59,072 bases of DNA from NCBI GenBank assembly GCA_945897185.1, contig CAMDFC010000007.1, forward strand, positions 1-59,072, written 5' to 3'. The DNA is from Chitinophaga pinensis. GTDB lineage: Bacteria; Bacteroidota; Bacteroidia; Chitinophagales; Chitinophagaceae. This document shows, piece by piece, positions 17,560 to 26,701 of this stretch (positions are counted from its first letter, which is position 1; each line of letters starts with the position of its first letter). The notes under the pieces were generated by a model. It did not search any database, was not told where the DNA came from, and was given only the letters and a program-made list of their open reading frames with translations. A program made the translations under genes and the position numbers.

Positions 17560-18624
17560 ATGAATACAGAAGCGATTTTGAAGGCATTGGGTACTGTTCA
17601 GGAACCTGACTTAAAAAAGGACCTGGTTACACTGAACATGGTTAGGGATATTATTTTGGGTGAAAAATCAGTAGAATTCACCATTGTGCTCACAACTCCA
17701 GCATGTCCCCTGAAGGAAAAAATTCGAAAGGATTGTGAGAAAGCCATACACGACCATGTTGATGATTCACTTGAGGTGATTGTGAACTTCACTGCCAATA
17801 CGAGCTCCATTCGTGTAGACCTTACTTCGGTATTACCAGGGGTTAAAAACATTATTGCTGTAGTGAGCGGAAAGGGAGGCGTTGGGAAATCAACTGTAGC
17901 GGCCAATCTCGCTTTGGCGCTGGCCCAGCAAGGTGCTAAAGTGGGCTTGATGGATGCGGATATCTATGGTCCAAGTGTTCCAATCATGTTTGGGGTGCGC
18001 GGACAACGTCCTTTGATGGAGCATATTGATGGCAAGGATAAAATTGTCCCATTAGAGAAATACGGCATTAAGCTAATCAGCATTGGTTTTTTGGTGGATG
18101 AAAAAAGTGCTGTTGTTTGGCGTGGTCCTATGGCTAGCAGTGCCATTCGCCAGTTTGTTACCGATGTGCATTGGGGCGAGTTGGATTATTTGGTAATTGA
18201 TATGCCTCCTGGTACTGGTGATATACACCTTACTTTGGTGCAAACCATTCCCGTTACAGGTGCTGTTGTAGTAACCACACCTCAAGAAGTAGCCTTGGCT
18301 GATGCAAAAAAAGCTATTGCCATGTTTGCGCAAGCTCAGATCAGGGTTCCAATTATTGGACTTGTAGAAAATATGGCTTGGTTTACGCCTTTAGAACTGC
18401 CAGACAACAAATATTATATTTTCGGAAAGGATGGTGGAAAAAATTTGGCCGATCAGCTTGACCTAAATTTTCTTGGACAAATTCCTTTGGTTCAAAGTAT
18501 CAGAGAGGGTGGAGATCAGGGTGCACCTGCAATGTTGGGAAACGATGCTGATACAGCTGAAGCTTTTGCTTCTTTTGCAGCTGAAACTATTCGTGCCATT
18601 TCAATTGCCAATGCCGAAAAGTAG
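17560..18624 (+). CDS. mrp: Mrp/NBP35 (ApbC) family iron-sulfur carrier ATPase
   Basis: A 354-residue P-loop ATPase thought to carry and transfer Fe-S clusters. The N-terminal MIP18/DUF59 domain (about 1-90) contains TTPACPLKEKIR. The ATPase domain has the deviant Walker A SGKGGVGKSTVAANLA, MDADIYGPSVP and DMPPGTGDIHLTL. Many Mrp proteins have a CxxC after VENM. Here the segment reads VENMAWFTPLELPDNKYYIFGKDGG with no cysteine pair, so cluster binding would have to differ. The gene is divergent from the operon at 16820-17458 and shares a 100-nt control region with it. Confidence 0.93.
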   Translation: MNTEAILKALGTVQEPDLKKDLVTLNMVRDIILGEKSVEFTIVLTTPACPLKEKIRKDCEKAIHDHVDDSLEVIVNFTANTSSIRVDLTSVLPGVKNIIAVVSGKGGVGKSTVAANLALALAQQGAKVGLMDADIYGPSVPIMFGVRGQRPLMEHIDGKDKIVPLEKYGIKLISIGFLVDEKSAVVWRGPMASSAIRQFVTDVHWGELDYLVIDMPPGTGDIHLTLVQTIPVTGAVVVTTPQEVALADAKKAIAMFAQAQIRVPIIGLVENMAWFTPLELPDNKYYIFGKDGGKNLADQLDLNFLGQIPLVQSIREGGDQGAPAMLGNDADTAEAFASFAAETIRAISIANAEK

Positions 18625-18641
18625 GAAGTTGGAGCTCCTGT

Positions 18642-19136
18642 CTAGTTTTGAATAGTGATTGTTGTGTTGGGCGCACTCAGTTTGTGACTCGATTGCACCC
18701 CATTCAATGTAATGTGTATGATATTGGTCTGTTCAGACTTGTAGTCGTACATCACATCACTATTTACTTTCAATAATTTAATACTGTTGATTTTTGGGAT
18801 ATTAAAATAAACCCAAATCGCTTCTTTGTCCAACTCGTATCCAAGGTAATGTAATTCTTTGCGTATTTTATTTACATCGATTGAAAGGTGTTTTTTGAGA
18901 TAGGCCTCAATAAGTTGATTGTTTTCTGGGTTGTTTTTTTTTGCGAGGTCCAGTTTTTTTCCTGAAAAGCCCCGAAGGGTTTCTTCTAAATCGTCTGGGA
19001 ACGTCTTGAACGCAATACCAATTTCTTTGGTTTTTGGATTGAATTCTATTTCAGTTGTAGAAACATAAAAAGGATGGTTGCCGCTGGTTAATAAAAAGCA
19101 GAAGGCAATCGCTATGGACAATTTGATTATTTTCAT
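18642..19136 (-). CDS. DUF6702 family exported protein
   Basis: A 164-residue protein with an N-terminal signal peptide (MKIIKLSIAIAFCFLLTSG) followed directly by NHPFYVSTTEIEFNPKTKEIGI, the recognisable opening of DUF6702. The family is beta-rich, and the motif of interest is HPFYVS at the mature N-terminus. Function unknown. In Bacteroidota genomes such genes often sit near secreted M1 peptidases, and here an M1 peptidase lies divergently downstream at 19418. That link is context only. Confidence 0.75.
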   Translation of the reverse strand: MKIIKLSIAIAFCFLLTSGNHPFYVSTTEIEFNPKTKEIGIAFKTFPDDLEETLRGFSGKKLDLAKKNNPENNQLIEAYLKKHLSIDVNKIRKELHYLGYELDKEAIWVYFNIPKINSIKLLKVNSDVMYDYKSEQTNIIHITLNGVQSSHKLSAPNTTITIQN

Positions 19137-19417
19137 TTAGGCAAAATTCGGATTTATTTCTTAGACCCTTTGAAAGGATGAAAGATTTTATATTTTTTTA
19201 AGGTTGTATGGACCCATATCTTGAGCTGGGGTGCTACCGATCGTATCAATTTATTTACAAGCGGGTAGGAACAAAAGACTAATTAATAAATTATATTGCA
19301 ATAGAGAAAAATTGTGCAATTTCTTCCTTTGATTTGAGATTAGGGTATATGTTGTTTTCATACATCTAACCTAGTTTTAGAAATGTGTACTGTTCAGTAA
19401 AAAGTAAATTATAAAAC

Positions 19418-21751
19418 ATGAGAAAAGGTTTTTTTCTACTCTCCGTTTGTCTTCTTATCGGCCTGCTTTCTTTTGCACAGCCTATGCGTAACGCTGGTTC
19501 AAATCATGGCAATAGATTTGAACAATTGGATTATTTAATGCAGGATCCCAATGAGTACAGAACAGCGAGTGGTGCGCCCGGTCCCAAATACTGGCAGCAG
19601 CGGGCAGATTATGACATCAATGTAGAAATCAATGAAGAAGAGAATGTGCTGACAGGTTCAGAGACGGTTACTTATTTTAATAATTCACCGGATATACTCA
19701 CTTATATCTGGTTACAGATTGATGAGAATTTTCATCATCCCAACAGCGATAACAATTACGATAAGCCATCTGCCATGGGTAATAGGCTCACACATCAGCA
19801 GTTGTTGCAGATGAATCCAAAGCAATATTTAAAAGGGTATGGTGTGAACGTAACCTCGTTGACAGATGCTACTGGCAGGCCGTTGAAGTACACCGTTAAC
19901 CAAACCATGATGAGGGTAGAGATGCTAATTCCATTGAAACCCGGACAAAAATTTATATTTAAAGTAAGCTGGAATTATAAAATTCCTGATAAGCTCACAA
20001 GATATGGTAGAGGTGGTTATGAGTATTTTGCAGAAGATGACAATAATCTGTATTCCATTGCACAATGGTTTCCAAGATTAGCGGTGTACAGTGATTTCCA
20101 AGGATGGCAAAACTTGCAATTTACAGGGGGCGCTGAATTTGCGCTTACTTTTGGTAATTACAAAGTAAATATCACTGTTCCTGAAGATCATATTGTGGCG
20201 TCTACTGGTGAATGTAAAAATTTGGCAGCTGTTCTGTCTCCCACACAACTATCAAGGTGGCAACAAGCTCAAACTGCAAATGATCCTATTGAAATTGTAA
20301 CCTTGGCCGAGGCAAATGAAAATGCAAAGGATAAATCAAAAGGAAAAAAAACATGGATGTATGAAGCGCAGAATGTGCGCGACTTTGCTTTCAACAGTTC
20401 AAGACGTTTGGTTTGGGATGCTATGGCCGTAGATGTAGAAGGCAAAAAAGTAATGTGCATGAGCTATTATGGTAAAGAAGCCTATCCTATTTATAGAAAG
20501 TATTCTACAAAAGCAACTGCACATACAGTAAAAGTATATTCTAAATACACCATCCCATATCCTTATCCTGTTGCAATTTCAGTAGAGGCGGCTATTGGTA
20601 TGGAATATCCCATGTTGGCGATGAATTTTGGTCGCGCTGAAAAAGATGGCACCTACAGTGAAGCCGTTAAATATGGTGCGATTGGAGTGATCATTCATGA
20701 AGTGGGTCATAATTTTTTTCCAATGATCATCAATTCAGATGAGCGTCAATATTGGTGGATGGATGAAGGATTGAATACGTTCTGTCAGTTTTTAACAGAG
20801 CAAGAATTTGACAACAACTATCCCTCTAGAAGAGGTCCCGCACATTTGATTGCAGATTACATGAAGCTGCCAAAAGATTTGCTAGAGCCCATCATGACCA
20901 AAGGCGACAATGTTGCAAACGTGGGTTCCAATGCTTATGCAAAAGCAGCAACTGGTTTAAATATTTTACGTGAAACCATTATGGGTCGTGAGTTATTTGA
21001 TTATGCATTTAAAGAGTATGCGCGCAGATGGGCATTTAAACACCCAACTCCTTATGATTTATTTAGAACGATGGAAGATGGAAGTGCGGTTGATTTGGAT
21101 TGGTTCTGGCGCGGTTGGTATTATGGAACTGAGCCCGTAGACATTTCATTGGATTCTGTAAAATGGTACAGACTTGATTCAGAAAAGAATTTGGCGCAAA
21201 TGAAGGGGGCTGATTTCGAAAGCATAAGCAAGCAAAGAAACCGAGACGATAAATCGATTTCTTACTATACAGATAGAGATACCACTTTAAGGGACTTCTA
21301 TTATTTCAATCGAAATGCAGATGTGCAAATGATGCAAGAAATGTCTCAACAACAATTGAATACACAAAAAGACAAGGATAATTATACAGCATGGGAGAAT
21401 AAACATTTCTATGAGCTTAGTTTCACAAATAAAGGCGGTATGGTAATGCCCATTATTGTTGAGTTTACTTATAAAGATGGTTCTAAGGAAGTGGATAGAC
21501 TGCCTGTAACCATTTGGAGATTGAACGAACAGAAAGTAAGTAAGCTTTTTGTGAAAGAAAAAGAGGTGACTTCAATCAGGCTGGATCCTATGCGTGAGAC
21601 TGCAGACATCAATGAGGCTAATGGAATGTGGCCTATTAAAGAAATGCCAACTAGATTCCAGTTGTTTAAAGGTGCTGCTACTATCAGTGGATTAGGCGCT
21701 CCAAGAGTTTCAGGTGGTGCTGTCAATGCCATGCAAAAAGTCAAGAACTAA
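19418..21751 (+). CDS. Secreted M1 family zinc metallopeptidase
   Basis: A 777-residue exported aminopeptidase-like enzyme. The signal peptide ends SFA-QP. The N-terminal beta domain is followed by the gluzincin catalytic site: HEVGH near residue 428, then 18 residues and a glutamate in WWMDEGLN, giving three zinc ligands plus the general base. The exopeptidase loop appears as IGMEYPMLAMNF in place of GAMEN. The C-terminal part (from about 540) is all-beta with no T9SS tail, so the enzyme is probably periplasmic. It would trim peptides for uptake. The 281-nt region upstream holds no gene and no clear promoter match; the stop is 4 nt from the convergent thioredoxin gene. Confidence 0.9.
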   Translation: MRKGFFLLSVCLLIGLLSFAQPMRNAGSNHGNRFEQLDYLMQDPNEYRTASGAPGPKYWQQRADYDINVEINEEENVLTGSETVTYFNNSPDILTYIWLQIDENFHHPNSDNNYDKPSAMGNRLTHQQLLQMNPKQYLKGYGVNVTSLTDATGRPLKYTVNQTMMRVEMLIPLKPGQKFIFKVSWNYKIPDKLTRYGRGGYEYFAEDDNNLYSIAQWFPRLAVYSDFQGWQNLQFTGGAEFALTFGNYKVNITVPEDHIVASTGECKNLAAVLSPTQLSRWQQAQTANDPIEIVTLAEANENAKDKSKGKKTWMYEAQNVRDFAFNSSRRLVWDAMAVDVEGKKVMCMSYYGKEAYPIYRKYSTKATAHTVKVYSKYTIPYPYPVAISVEAAIGMEYPMLAMNFGRAEKDGTYSEAVKYGAIGVIIHEVGHNFFPMIINSDERQYWWMDEGLNTFCQFLTEQEFDNNYPSRRGPAHLIADYMKLPKDLLEPIMTKGDNVANVGSNAYAKAATGLNILRETIMGRELFDYAFKEYARRWAFKHPTPYDLFRTMEDGSAVDLDWFWRGWYYGTEPVDISLDSVKWYRLDSEKNLAQMKGADFESISKQRNRDDKSISYYTDRDTTLRDFYYFNRNADVQMMQEMSQQQLNTQKDKDNYTAWENKHFYELSFTNKGGMVMPIIVEFTYKDGSKEVDRLPVTIWRLNEQKVSKLFVKEKEVTSIRLDPMRETADINEANGMWPIKEMPTRFQLFKGAATISGLGAPRVSGGAVNAMQKVKN

Positions 21752-21755
21752 ATTA

Positions 21756-22442
21756 TTACAGCCAGGAGCTAAACTCTTCCTTGCTTACGATGCCTTGTTT
21801 TCTTTTCATCTCTTTTCCGTTTTTATAGAGAATAAAAGTTGGCAAGGCATCTACTTTTAATGTCTTCATCAATTCAGTTTCTACTCCACCATCCATCTTT
21901 ACAAGGGTGAGTTTATTGGCATTCTCTTTCATGAACTGGTTAAGTACAGGTTCCATTTTTTTGCAGGGGGGGCACCAATCTGCTCCGAAATCGACCAACA
22001 CAATTTGGGTACTTCTAATTTGACCCTGGTATGCAGAAGTTGTCGTTTGTTTTATATTGGCGTCTATACCAACCAAGGGTTGTTTATTTCTTTTCCAAGC
22101 ATTAATGCCTCCATCCATGTTCGTTACCATATATCCTTTGGCGCGCAATGCTTCTGCAGCAGCGCCACTTCGTCCACCACTTAAGCAGTAGATGTAAACA
22201 GGAATATTTTTATCCAAATGAGAAGTTCTGTCATTAAATTCTTTTCCATCTAGCCAGTTGGCCTGCATCGCTTTATCAAGATGTCCACTTTTGTATTCGT
22301 CAGCTGTCCTCACATCCAATACCTGCACTTTACTAGTTTGCACAGCCTTTGCAAAATCCTGGGTACTTAAAGAAGCGGGTTGTTGAGAAAAAACGGGAAA
22401 GCTAATAAATAACAATCCAGCTAAAAGTACAGTTGTTTTCAT
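21756..22442 (-). CDS. Periplasmic rhodanese-thioredoxin fusion protein
   Basis: A 228-residue exported protein with two domains. After the signal peptide (PVFS-QQ) comes a rhodanese-like domain (about 25-120) with LDVRTADEY and active-site loop CLSGGRSG. This is followed by a thioredoxin domain (about 130-228) with the redox motif DWCPPCKKM and cis-proline segment ALPTF. The likely role is periplasmic thiol or sulfur handling, for example reducing disulfides or persulfides produced by the rhodanese half. Single-chain fusions of these two folds are known in Bacteroidota. The stop codon is 4 nt from the convergent peptidase gene. Confidence 0.88.
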   Translation of the reverse strand: MKTTVLLAGLLFISFPVFSQQPASLSTQDFAKAVQTSKVQVLDVRTADEYKSGHLDKAMQANWLDGKEFNDRTSHLDKNIPVYIYCLSGGRSGAAAEALRAKGYMVTNMDGGINAWKRNKQPLVGIDANIKQTTTSAYQGQIRSTQIVLVDFGADWCPPCKKMEPVLNQFMKENANKLTLVKMDGGVETELMKTLKVDALPTFILYKNGKEMKRKQGIVSKEEFSSWL

Positions 22443-22582
22443 GTTGACTATTTTTGTAAAATTAGTCTATCTTTTTAGCACACCAATCTCCAACAATAAA
22501 CCCGTACCCGATAAAAGCAGGTAAAATAGAAAAAAGCGACAGAAAATTTAGAATTAACAGTAATGCTATTTTGGGAAAGGTT

Positions 22583-22639
22583 CAAAACAAGACCACCGCA
22601 AGAACTTCCTTTGACTTCAATGGAATGCTCCTGCGGTGG
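22583..22639 (-). terminator. Long hairpin after slyD, probable terminator
   Basis: Two arms (CCACCGCAGGAGCATTCC and GGAAGTTCTTGCGGTGG on the minus strand) pair over about 17 bp with two G-U pairs and one bulged A, leaving a 12-nt loop. TCTTGTTTTG follows on the minus strand. It lies 23 nt past the slyD stop, so a terminator for slyD is the simplest reading. The stem is unusually long for one, and a processed RNA end is also possible. Confidence 0.6.
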
Positions 22640-22661
22640 CACTATGTAAAACAGAGATGAA

Positions 22662-23090
22662 TTAGCCAACGATTTCAACCAATTCCACTTCAAATACCAG
22701 GTCTTTGCCTGCAAGGAAATGGTTGGCATCCATGATAATGATGTCTTCTTTAAGTTCAACAACTTCTACCGGAACTGGTTGTCCGTATTGGTTTTGAAGA
22801 TTTAGTTTCATTCCCACTTCAACAGCCATTCCTTCAGGAATATTTGAAGAAGGGAATTCTATGATAGCCGTTGGGTCTTTCTGACCATACCCATTATCAG
22901 GATCAACCTGAATGGTCTTTTTGTCTCCAACAATCATTCCTAGTACACCTGCGTCAAATCCCGCAATCATTTGTCCGGCGCCAACGGTAAATTCCAAAGG
23001 TGCACGGCCTACTGAACTGTCAAATTGCGATCCATCTACAAGGGTGCCGGTATAATGTACACGAACTACATCGCCCTTTTTTACTTGCAT
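22662..23090 (-). CDS. FKBP-type peptidyl-prolyl isomerase, SlyD-like
   Basis: A 142-residue cytoplasmic isomerase and chaperone of the SlyD type: FKBP half-domain VRVHYTGTLVDGSQFDSS, ARPLEF-like APLEFTVGAGQMIAGFDAGVLGM, an insert-in-flap domain (about 70-125), and the closing DANHFLAGKDLVFEVELVEI. E. coli SlyD has a long histidine/cysteine metal-binding tail. This protein stops at VEIVG, so it lacks the nickel-storage tail. It has no signal peptide and stands alone, followed by a strong hairpin. Confidence 0.93.
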   Translation of the reverse strand: MQVKKGDVVRVHYTGTLVDGSQFDSSVGRAPLEFTVGAGQMIAGFDAGVLGMIVGDKKTIQVDPDNGYGQKDPTAIIEFPSSNIPEGMAVEVGMKLNLQNQYGQPVPVEVVELKEDIIIMDANHFLAGKDLVFEVELVEIVG

Positions 23091-23179
23091 AATTTTTGTT
23101 TAAATGATGAAAATTGAAACGAAACGAGCAGCGAATCTAACTTTATTCTTTTATTTTTAATCCATAATGTTCCAAAACC

Positions 23180-24400
23180 ATGCAAAAAAGGTTTGTTTTT
23201 AACGTACTCCTTTGCTTTTTTCTCATTTCTGTTGAAGCCCAGAATATAGTTCCAGGTGCTGTGCGTATTGAGCAATACTTACCCTTCTTGCAAGATAAGC
23301 AGGTGGCAGTTTTTGCAAACCAAACTTCGCTGGTTGGGGGCAAGCATTTGGTGGATGTGTTGAAGGAAAATAAGGTGAATGTCAAGTTGATTTTTGGTCC
23401 TGAACATGGTTTTAGGGGTGAAGCAGATGCTGGGGAGAAGGTTGGAAATTACACCGATGCAAAAACAGGAATTCGTGTGGTTTCCTTATACGGTCAAAAA
23501 AGTAAACCATCTTCAGAAGATTTAGCTGACATTGATGTTATGCTTTTTGATATCCAGGATATAGGAGTTCGTTTTTATACATTTATTTCTTCACTAGAAG
23601 GATACATGGAGTCTGCATTTTTAAACAACAAAAAACTCATTTTACTGGATAGGCCAAATCCCAACATCCATTATGTAGATGGTCCAGTCTTAGATAAGAA
23701 ATACCGTTCTTTCGTCGGCATGCAGCCTGTCCCAGTTGTCTATGGCATGACCATTGGTGAATATGCAAACCTGTTAGTGGGTGAAAAATGGTTACAACCA
23801 GCTGTAATGCAGGCCTTCGAAAACAGTATTAAAAACGGAGATCAGCCCCTGCAGGTAGTTCCATGCAGCAACTACACAAGAAATTCAACTTACATACTTC
23901 CTGTAAAGCCTTCGCCCAATCTTCCAAACAATGCAGCTATTTATTGGTATCCATCCATTTGTTTTTTTGAAGGGACGGTGCTCAGTGAGGGAAGAGGGAC
24001 CAAGACACCATTTCAAGTATTTGGTCATCCATCTTTACCCAATCATTTGTATGCCTTTACGCCTGTTGCTCTGCCTGGTGCTACACAGCCCAAATTAAAA
24101 GACCAACTTTGTTATGGTTGGAACATTTCAGATGCCGATGCGGTGGTATTCAAAAAAGTGAATGGTCGTTTACACCTCAGTTATTTGTTGGAAGCTTACC
24201 GTTTGTTCCCCGATAAAGAAAAGTTTTTTATTCTGCCGAAGTCGGGCGACCCCGATGGTGCTTTCTTCAATAAATTGGCGGGCAATGCAAGCTTGATGCA
24301 ACAAATCAAAAGCGGAATGTCTGAAGCCGACATTCGGGCAAGCTGGCAACCAGGAATCGAAGCATTTAAAGCAATCCGAAAAAAATACCTGCTTTATTAG
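23180..24400 (+). CDS. namZ: NamZ-like exo-beta-N-acetylmuramidase (DUF1343)
   Basis: A 406-residue exported protein of the DUF1343 family, whose characterised member NamZ removes N-acetylmuramic acid from the non-reducing end of peptidoglycan fragments. The signal peptide ends VEA-QN. Conserved blocks are VAVFANQTSLVG, FGPEHGFRGEADAGEKV, VSLYGQ, MLFDIQDIGVRFYTFISSL, LDRPNPN, GMTIGEYA and FFEGTVLSEGRGTKTPFQ. Product recovery would need other MurNAc catabolic genes, none of which is in the window. The gene ends 12 nt before fmt. Confidence 0.9.
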   Translation: MQKRFVFNVLLCFFLISVEAQNIVPGAVRIEQYLPFLQDKQVAVFANQTSLVGGKHLVDVLKENKVNVKLIFGPEHGFRGEADAGEKVGNYTDAKTGIRVVSLYGQKSKPSSEDLADIDVMLFDIQDIGVRFYTFISSLEGYMESAFLNNKKLILLDRPNPNIHYVDGPVLDKKYRSFVGMQPVPVVYGMTIGEYANLLVGEKWLQPAVMQAFENSIKNGDQPLQVVPCSNYTRNSTYILPVKPSPNLPNNAAIYWYPSICFFEGTVLSEGRGTKTPFQVFGHPSLPNHLYAFTPVALPGATQPKLKDQLCYGWNISDADAVVFKKVNGRLHLSYLLEAYRLFPDKEKFFILPKSGDPDGAFFNKLAGNASLMQQIKSGMSEADIRASWQPGIEAFKAIRKKYLLY

Positions 24401-24408
24401 TTTCTTTG
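24401..24408 (+). promoter_or_regulatory. Near-match -7 element of fmt, 4 nt before ATG
   Basis: TTTCTTTG differs from TAnnTTTG at one fixed base. It ends exactly 4 nt (CACC) before the fmt ATG, the same spacing and linker seen at trpS. Confidence 0.4.
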
Positions 24409-24412
24409 CACC

Positions 24413-25354
24413 ATGAAGCCCCTTAAGGATTGTCGCATTGTGTTTATGGGTACACCAGAATTTGCTGTAGCCATTCTGGATAAATTGGTCAATGAAAATT
24501 GCAATATAGTTGCTGTGGTTACAGCACCAGATAAACCTGCGGGAAGAGGGATGCAACTTTCGCAAAATGCAGTAAAACAATACGCTGTTCAACATGCATT
24601 AAAAGTGTTACAACCTGCAAAGTTGAAGGATCAATTATTTATTGAGGAATTGCAAATCTTGGATGCCGACGTGCAGGTGGTAGTTGCATTTCGCATGTTG
24701 CCAGAAATGGTGTGGAATATGCCTACGATGGGCACCATCAATTTGCATGCATCGCTGCTTCCCAAATACCGTGGCGCCGCACCAATCAATTGGGCAATTA
24801 TGCATGGAGAAAACGAAACCGGTATTACCACATTCAAGTTACAGCACGCAATTGATACCGGTGATGTATTGATGCAACTAATAATCCCGATTCGTCCGGA
24901 TGAAACTGCAGGTGAACTCCACGACGAAATGAAAGTACTTGGTGCGCAGTTGGTATATGATACATTAGAAGGTTATTGCAAGGGATCACTTAAGCCTGTC
25001 GCTCAGAAAGAATTATTGAATAAAAGTATGGATGAGGTTCCTGAGGCGCCAAAGTTGCACACCGAAACCTGTAAAATCAATTGGGAAAAAACTTCTCAGG
25101 AAGTGTTTAATCTTGTCCGGGGTCTTTCACCTTATCCAGGAGCCTTTACTTATTTAGATGATAAAGTTTTAAAAGTATATCGTGCTAGTTTTGAACAGGG
25201 AAATCCAACTGTTTCCATTGGGCATTTTGAAACAGATAGCAAAACATTTTTGAGGTTTGCAACAGCTGATGGATGGCTCTATGTTAGAGAGCTTCAGCTC
25301 GAAGGCAAAAAAAGAATGGTGGTTGAAGATTTTTTAAGAGGGTATAGGTTTTAG
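24413..25354 (+). CDS. fmt: Methionyl-tRNA formyltransferase
   Basis: Formylates initiator Met-tRNA using 10-formyl-tetrahydrofolate, 313 residues. The N-terminal formyltransferase fold has IVFMGTPEFAV, TAPDKPAGRGMQ, catalytic NLHASLLPKYRGAAPINWAI (Asn and His) and DTGDVLMQ. The C-terminal OB-like domain follows from about residue 205. The start 4 nt after a -7-like element suggests a leaderless transcript, though read-through from namZ is possible. FolD, which makes one-carbon folates, is encoded at 55129. Confidence 0.97.
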   Translation: MKPLKDCRIVFMGTPEFAVAILDKLVNENCNIVAVVTAPDKPAGRGMQLSQNAVKQYAVQHALKVLQPAKLKDQLFIEELQILDADVQVVVAFRMLPEMVWNMPTMGTINLHASLLPKYRGAAPINWAIMHGENETGITTFKLQHAIDTGDVLMQLIIPIRPDETAGELHDEMKVLGAQLVYDTLEGYCKGSLKPVAQKELLNKSMDEVPEAPKLHTETCKINWEKTSQEVFNLVRGLSPYPGAFTYLDDKVLKVYRASFEQGNPTVSIGHFETDSKTFLRFATADGWLYVRELQLEGKKRMVVEDFLRGYRF

Positions 25355-25374
25355 AAGAATAAAAAACAAAATCA

Positions 25375-26613
25375 GTGAAATCAATTGTTGAAAGATTTGT
25401 AAGTTATGTGCAAATAGATACACAGAGCGATCCTGAAAGCACGAGCTTCCCTTCCACAGAAAAACAGAAAGACCTGGCAAAGCTTCTGGCAAAGGAATTG
25501 CAGGAAATGGGATTGGCAGATGCGCACATGGACGAATGGGGTTATGTGTATGCTAGTATTCCGGCCAATACAAATAAAAAAGTTCCTGTCATTTGTTTGT
25601 GCTCCCACATGGATACTGCTCCAGATTGTTCGGGCTTCAACGTTAAACCCATTGTGCATCTTAATTACCAGGGGCAGGACTTGGTTCTGCCGGATGATCC
25701 AACGCAAATAATCACCACTAAAGAACACCCGTATTTGCTGGAGAAAATTGGTGACGATATTGTTACTGCAAGTGGATTAACCTTATTAGGGGCAGACGAT
25801 AAAGCAGGTGTAGCAATTATCATCGAGGTTGCGAAAAGGTTGATGCAAGATCCATCCATCGTACATGGGACTGTTAAAATTTTATTTACGCCCGATGAGG
25901 AAGTTGGAAGAGGTGTTGATCATGTGGATATAAAGAAGTTAGGTGCGGATTTTGGATATACTTTAGATGGAGGAGAACTTGGGTCTTTTGAACACGAAAC
26001 ATTTTCAGCAAATGGTATTGAAATAACCATCCACGGCGTAATTGCACATCCTGGAAGTGCAAAAGGGAAAATGGTGAATGCCATAAAATTGGTAAGTGAG
26101 TTTGTTGCTTCTTTACCCAAAGATGTACTTGCGCCGGAAGTGACAGAAGGAACGCAAGGTTTTGTACACCCAACTGACATCAAAGGTTTAGCAGAAGTAG
26201 CATCTGTGAAATTAATCATTCGAGATTTTGATACAGCCAAGCTTGAAGAGCACCAGCAAGTGCTTCGACAATTGTTGGATGCATTAATGGTTAACTATCC
26301 CAAAGCGAAATACGATTTCAAGGTGACGGAGCAATATAGAAACATGGGAGAGGTATTGCGAAATCATCCTGCAGTTTTGAGGCACGCAATTACAGCAATT
26401 GAACAGATGGGTATAATGCCGATATCCCATCCTGTAAGAGGAGGCACAGATGGATCAAGATTATCGTTTATGGGTTTACCTTGTCCCAATCTTTTTACTG
26501 GAGAAATGGCTTTGCATTCTAGGCATGAATTTGTTTCTGTTCAAGACATGGAGAAGTCGGCAAGTGTTGTAGTACGCATGTTGCAAAATTGGGAGCAGGC
26601 CACCTTAGGATAA
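25375..26613 (+). CDS. pepT: Peptidase T (tripeptide aminopeptidase)
   Basis: M20-family dizinc peptidase that removes the N-terminal residue of tripeptides, 412 residues. Metal and catalytic motifs are CSHMDTAPD (first zinc histidine and following Asp), LLGADDKAGVA, TPDEEVGRG (catalytic Glu and zinc Glu), DGG and the terminal HSRHEFVS histidine. The start is GTG, 20 nt after fmt; there is no better codon nearby. No signal peptide, so it acts in the cytoplasm on imported or recycled peptides. Probably co-transcribed with fmt. Confidence 0.95.
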   Translation: MKSIVERFVSYVQIDTQSDPESTSFPSTEKQKDLAKLLAKELQEMGLADAHMDEWGYVYASIPANTNKKVPVICLCSHMDTAPDCSGFNVKPIVHLNYQGQDLVLPDDPTQIITTKEHPYLLEKIGDDIVTASGLTLLGADDKAGVAIIIEVAKRLMQDPSIVHGTVKILFTPDEEVGRGVDHVDIKKLGADFGYTLDGGELGSFEHETFSANGIEITIHGVIAHPGSAKGKMVNAIKLVSEFVASLPKDVLAPEVTEGTQGFVHPTDIKGLAEVASVKLIIRDFDTAKLEEHQQVLRQLLDALMVNYPKAKYDFKVTEQYRNMGEVLRNHPAVLRHAITAIEQMGIMPISHPVRGGTDGSRLSFMGLPCPNLFTGEMALHSRHEFVSVQDMEKSASVVVRMLQNWEQATLG

Positions 26614-26701
26614 CTTTATCAACTCTTTAATAAATAAAGTTGCATCTTCATATTCGATATTTGGTAGTTGCTGTTTTAACTTTTAGCACAAAATAAAAAT
26701 T

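Noticed and set aside
19137-19417. Possible small gene or RNA in the 281-nt gap before the M1 peptidase.
   Set aside because: There is no open frame with a start and family resemblance, no strong hairpin, and only a weak ATTGCA/TGCAAT inverted repeat. I see nothing supportable.
22475-22762. A 95-codon minus-strand frame reaching from inside slyD past the long hairpin.
   Set aside because: It overlaps slyD in another frame and translates the hairpin arms; no recognisable protein.
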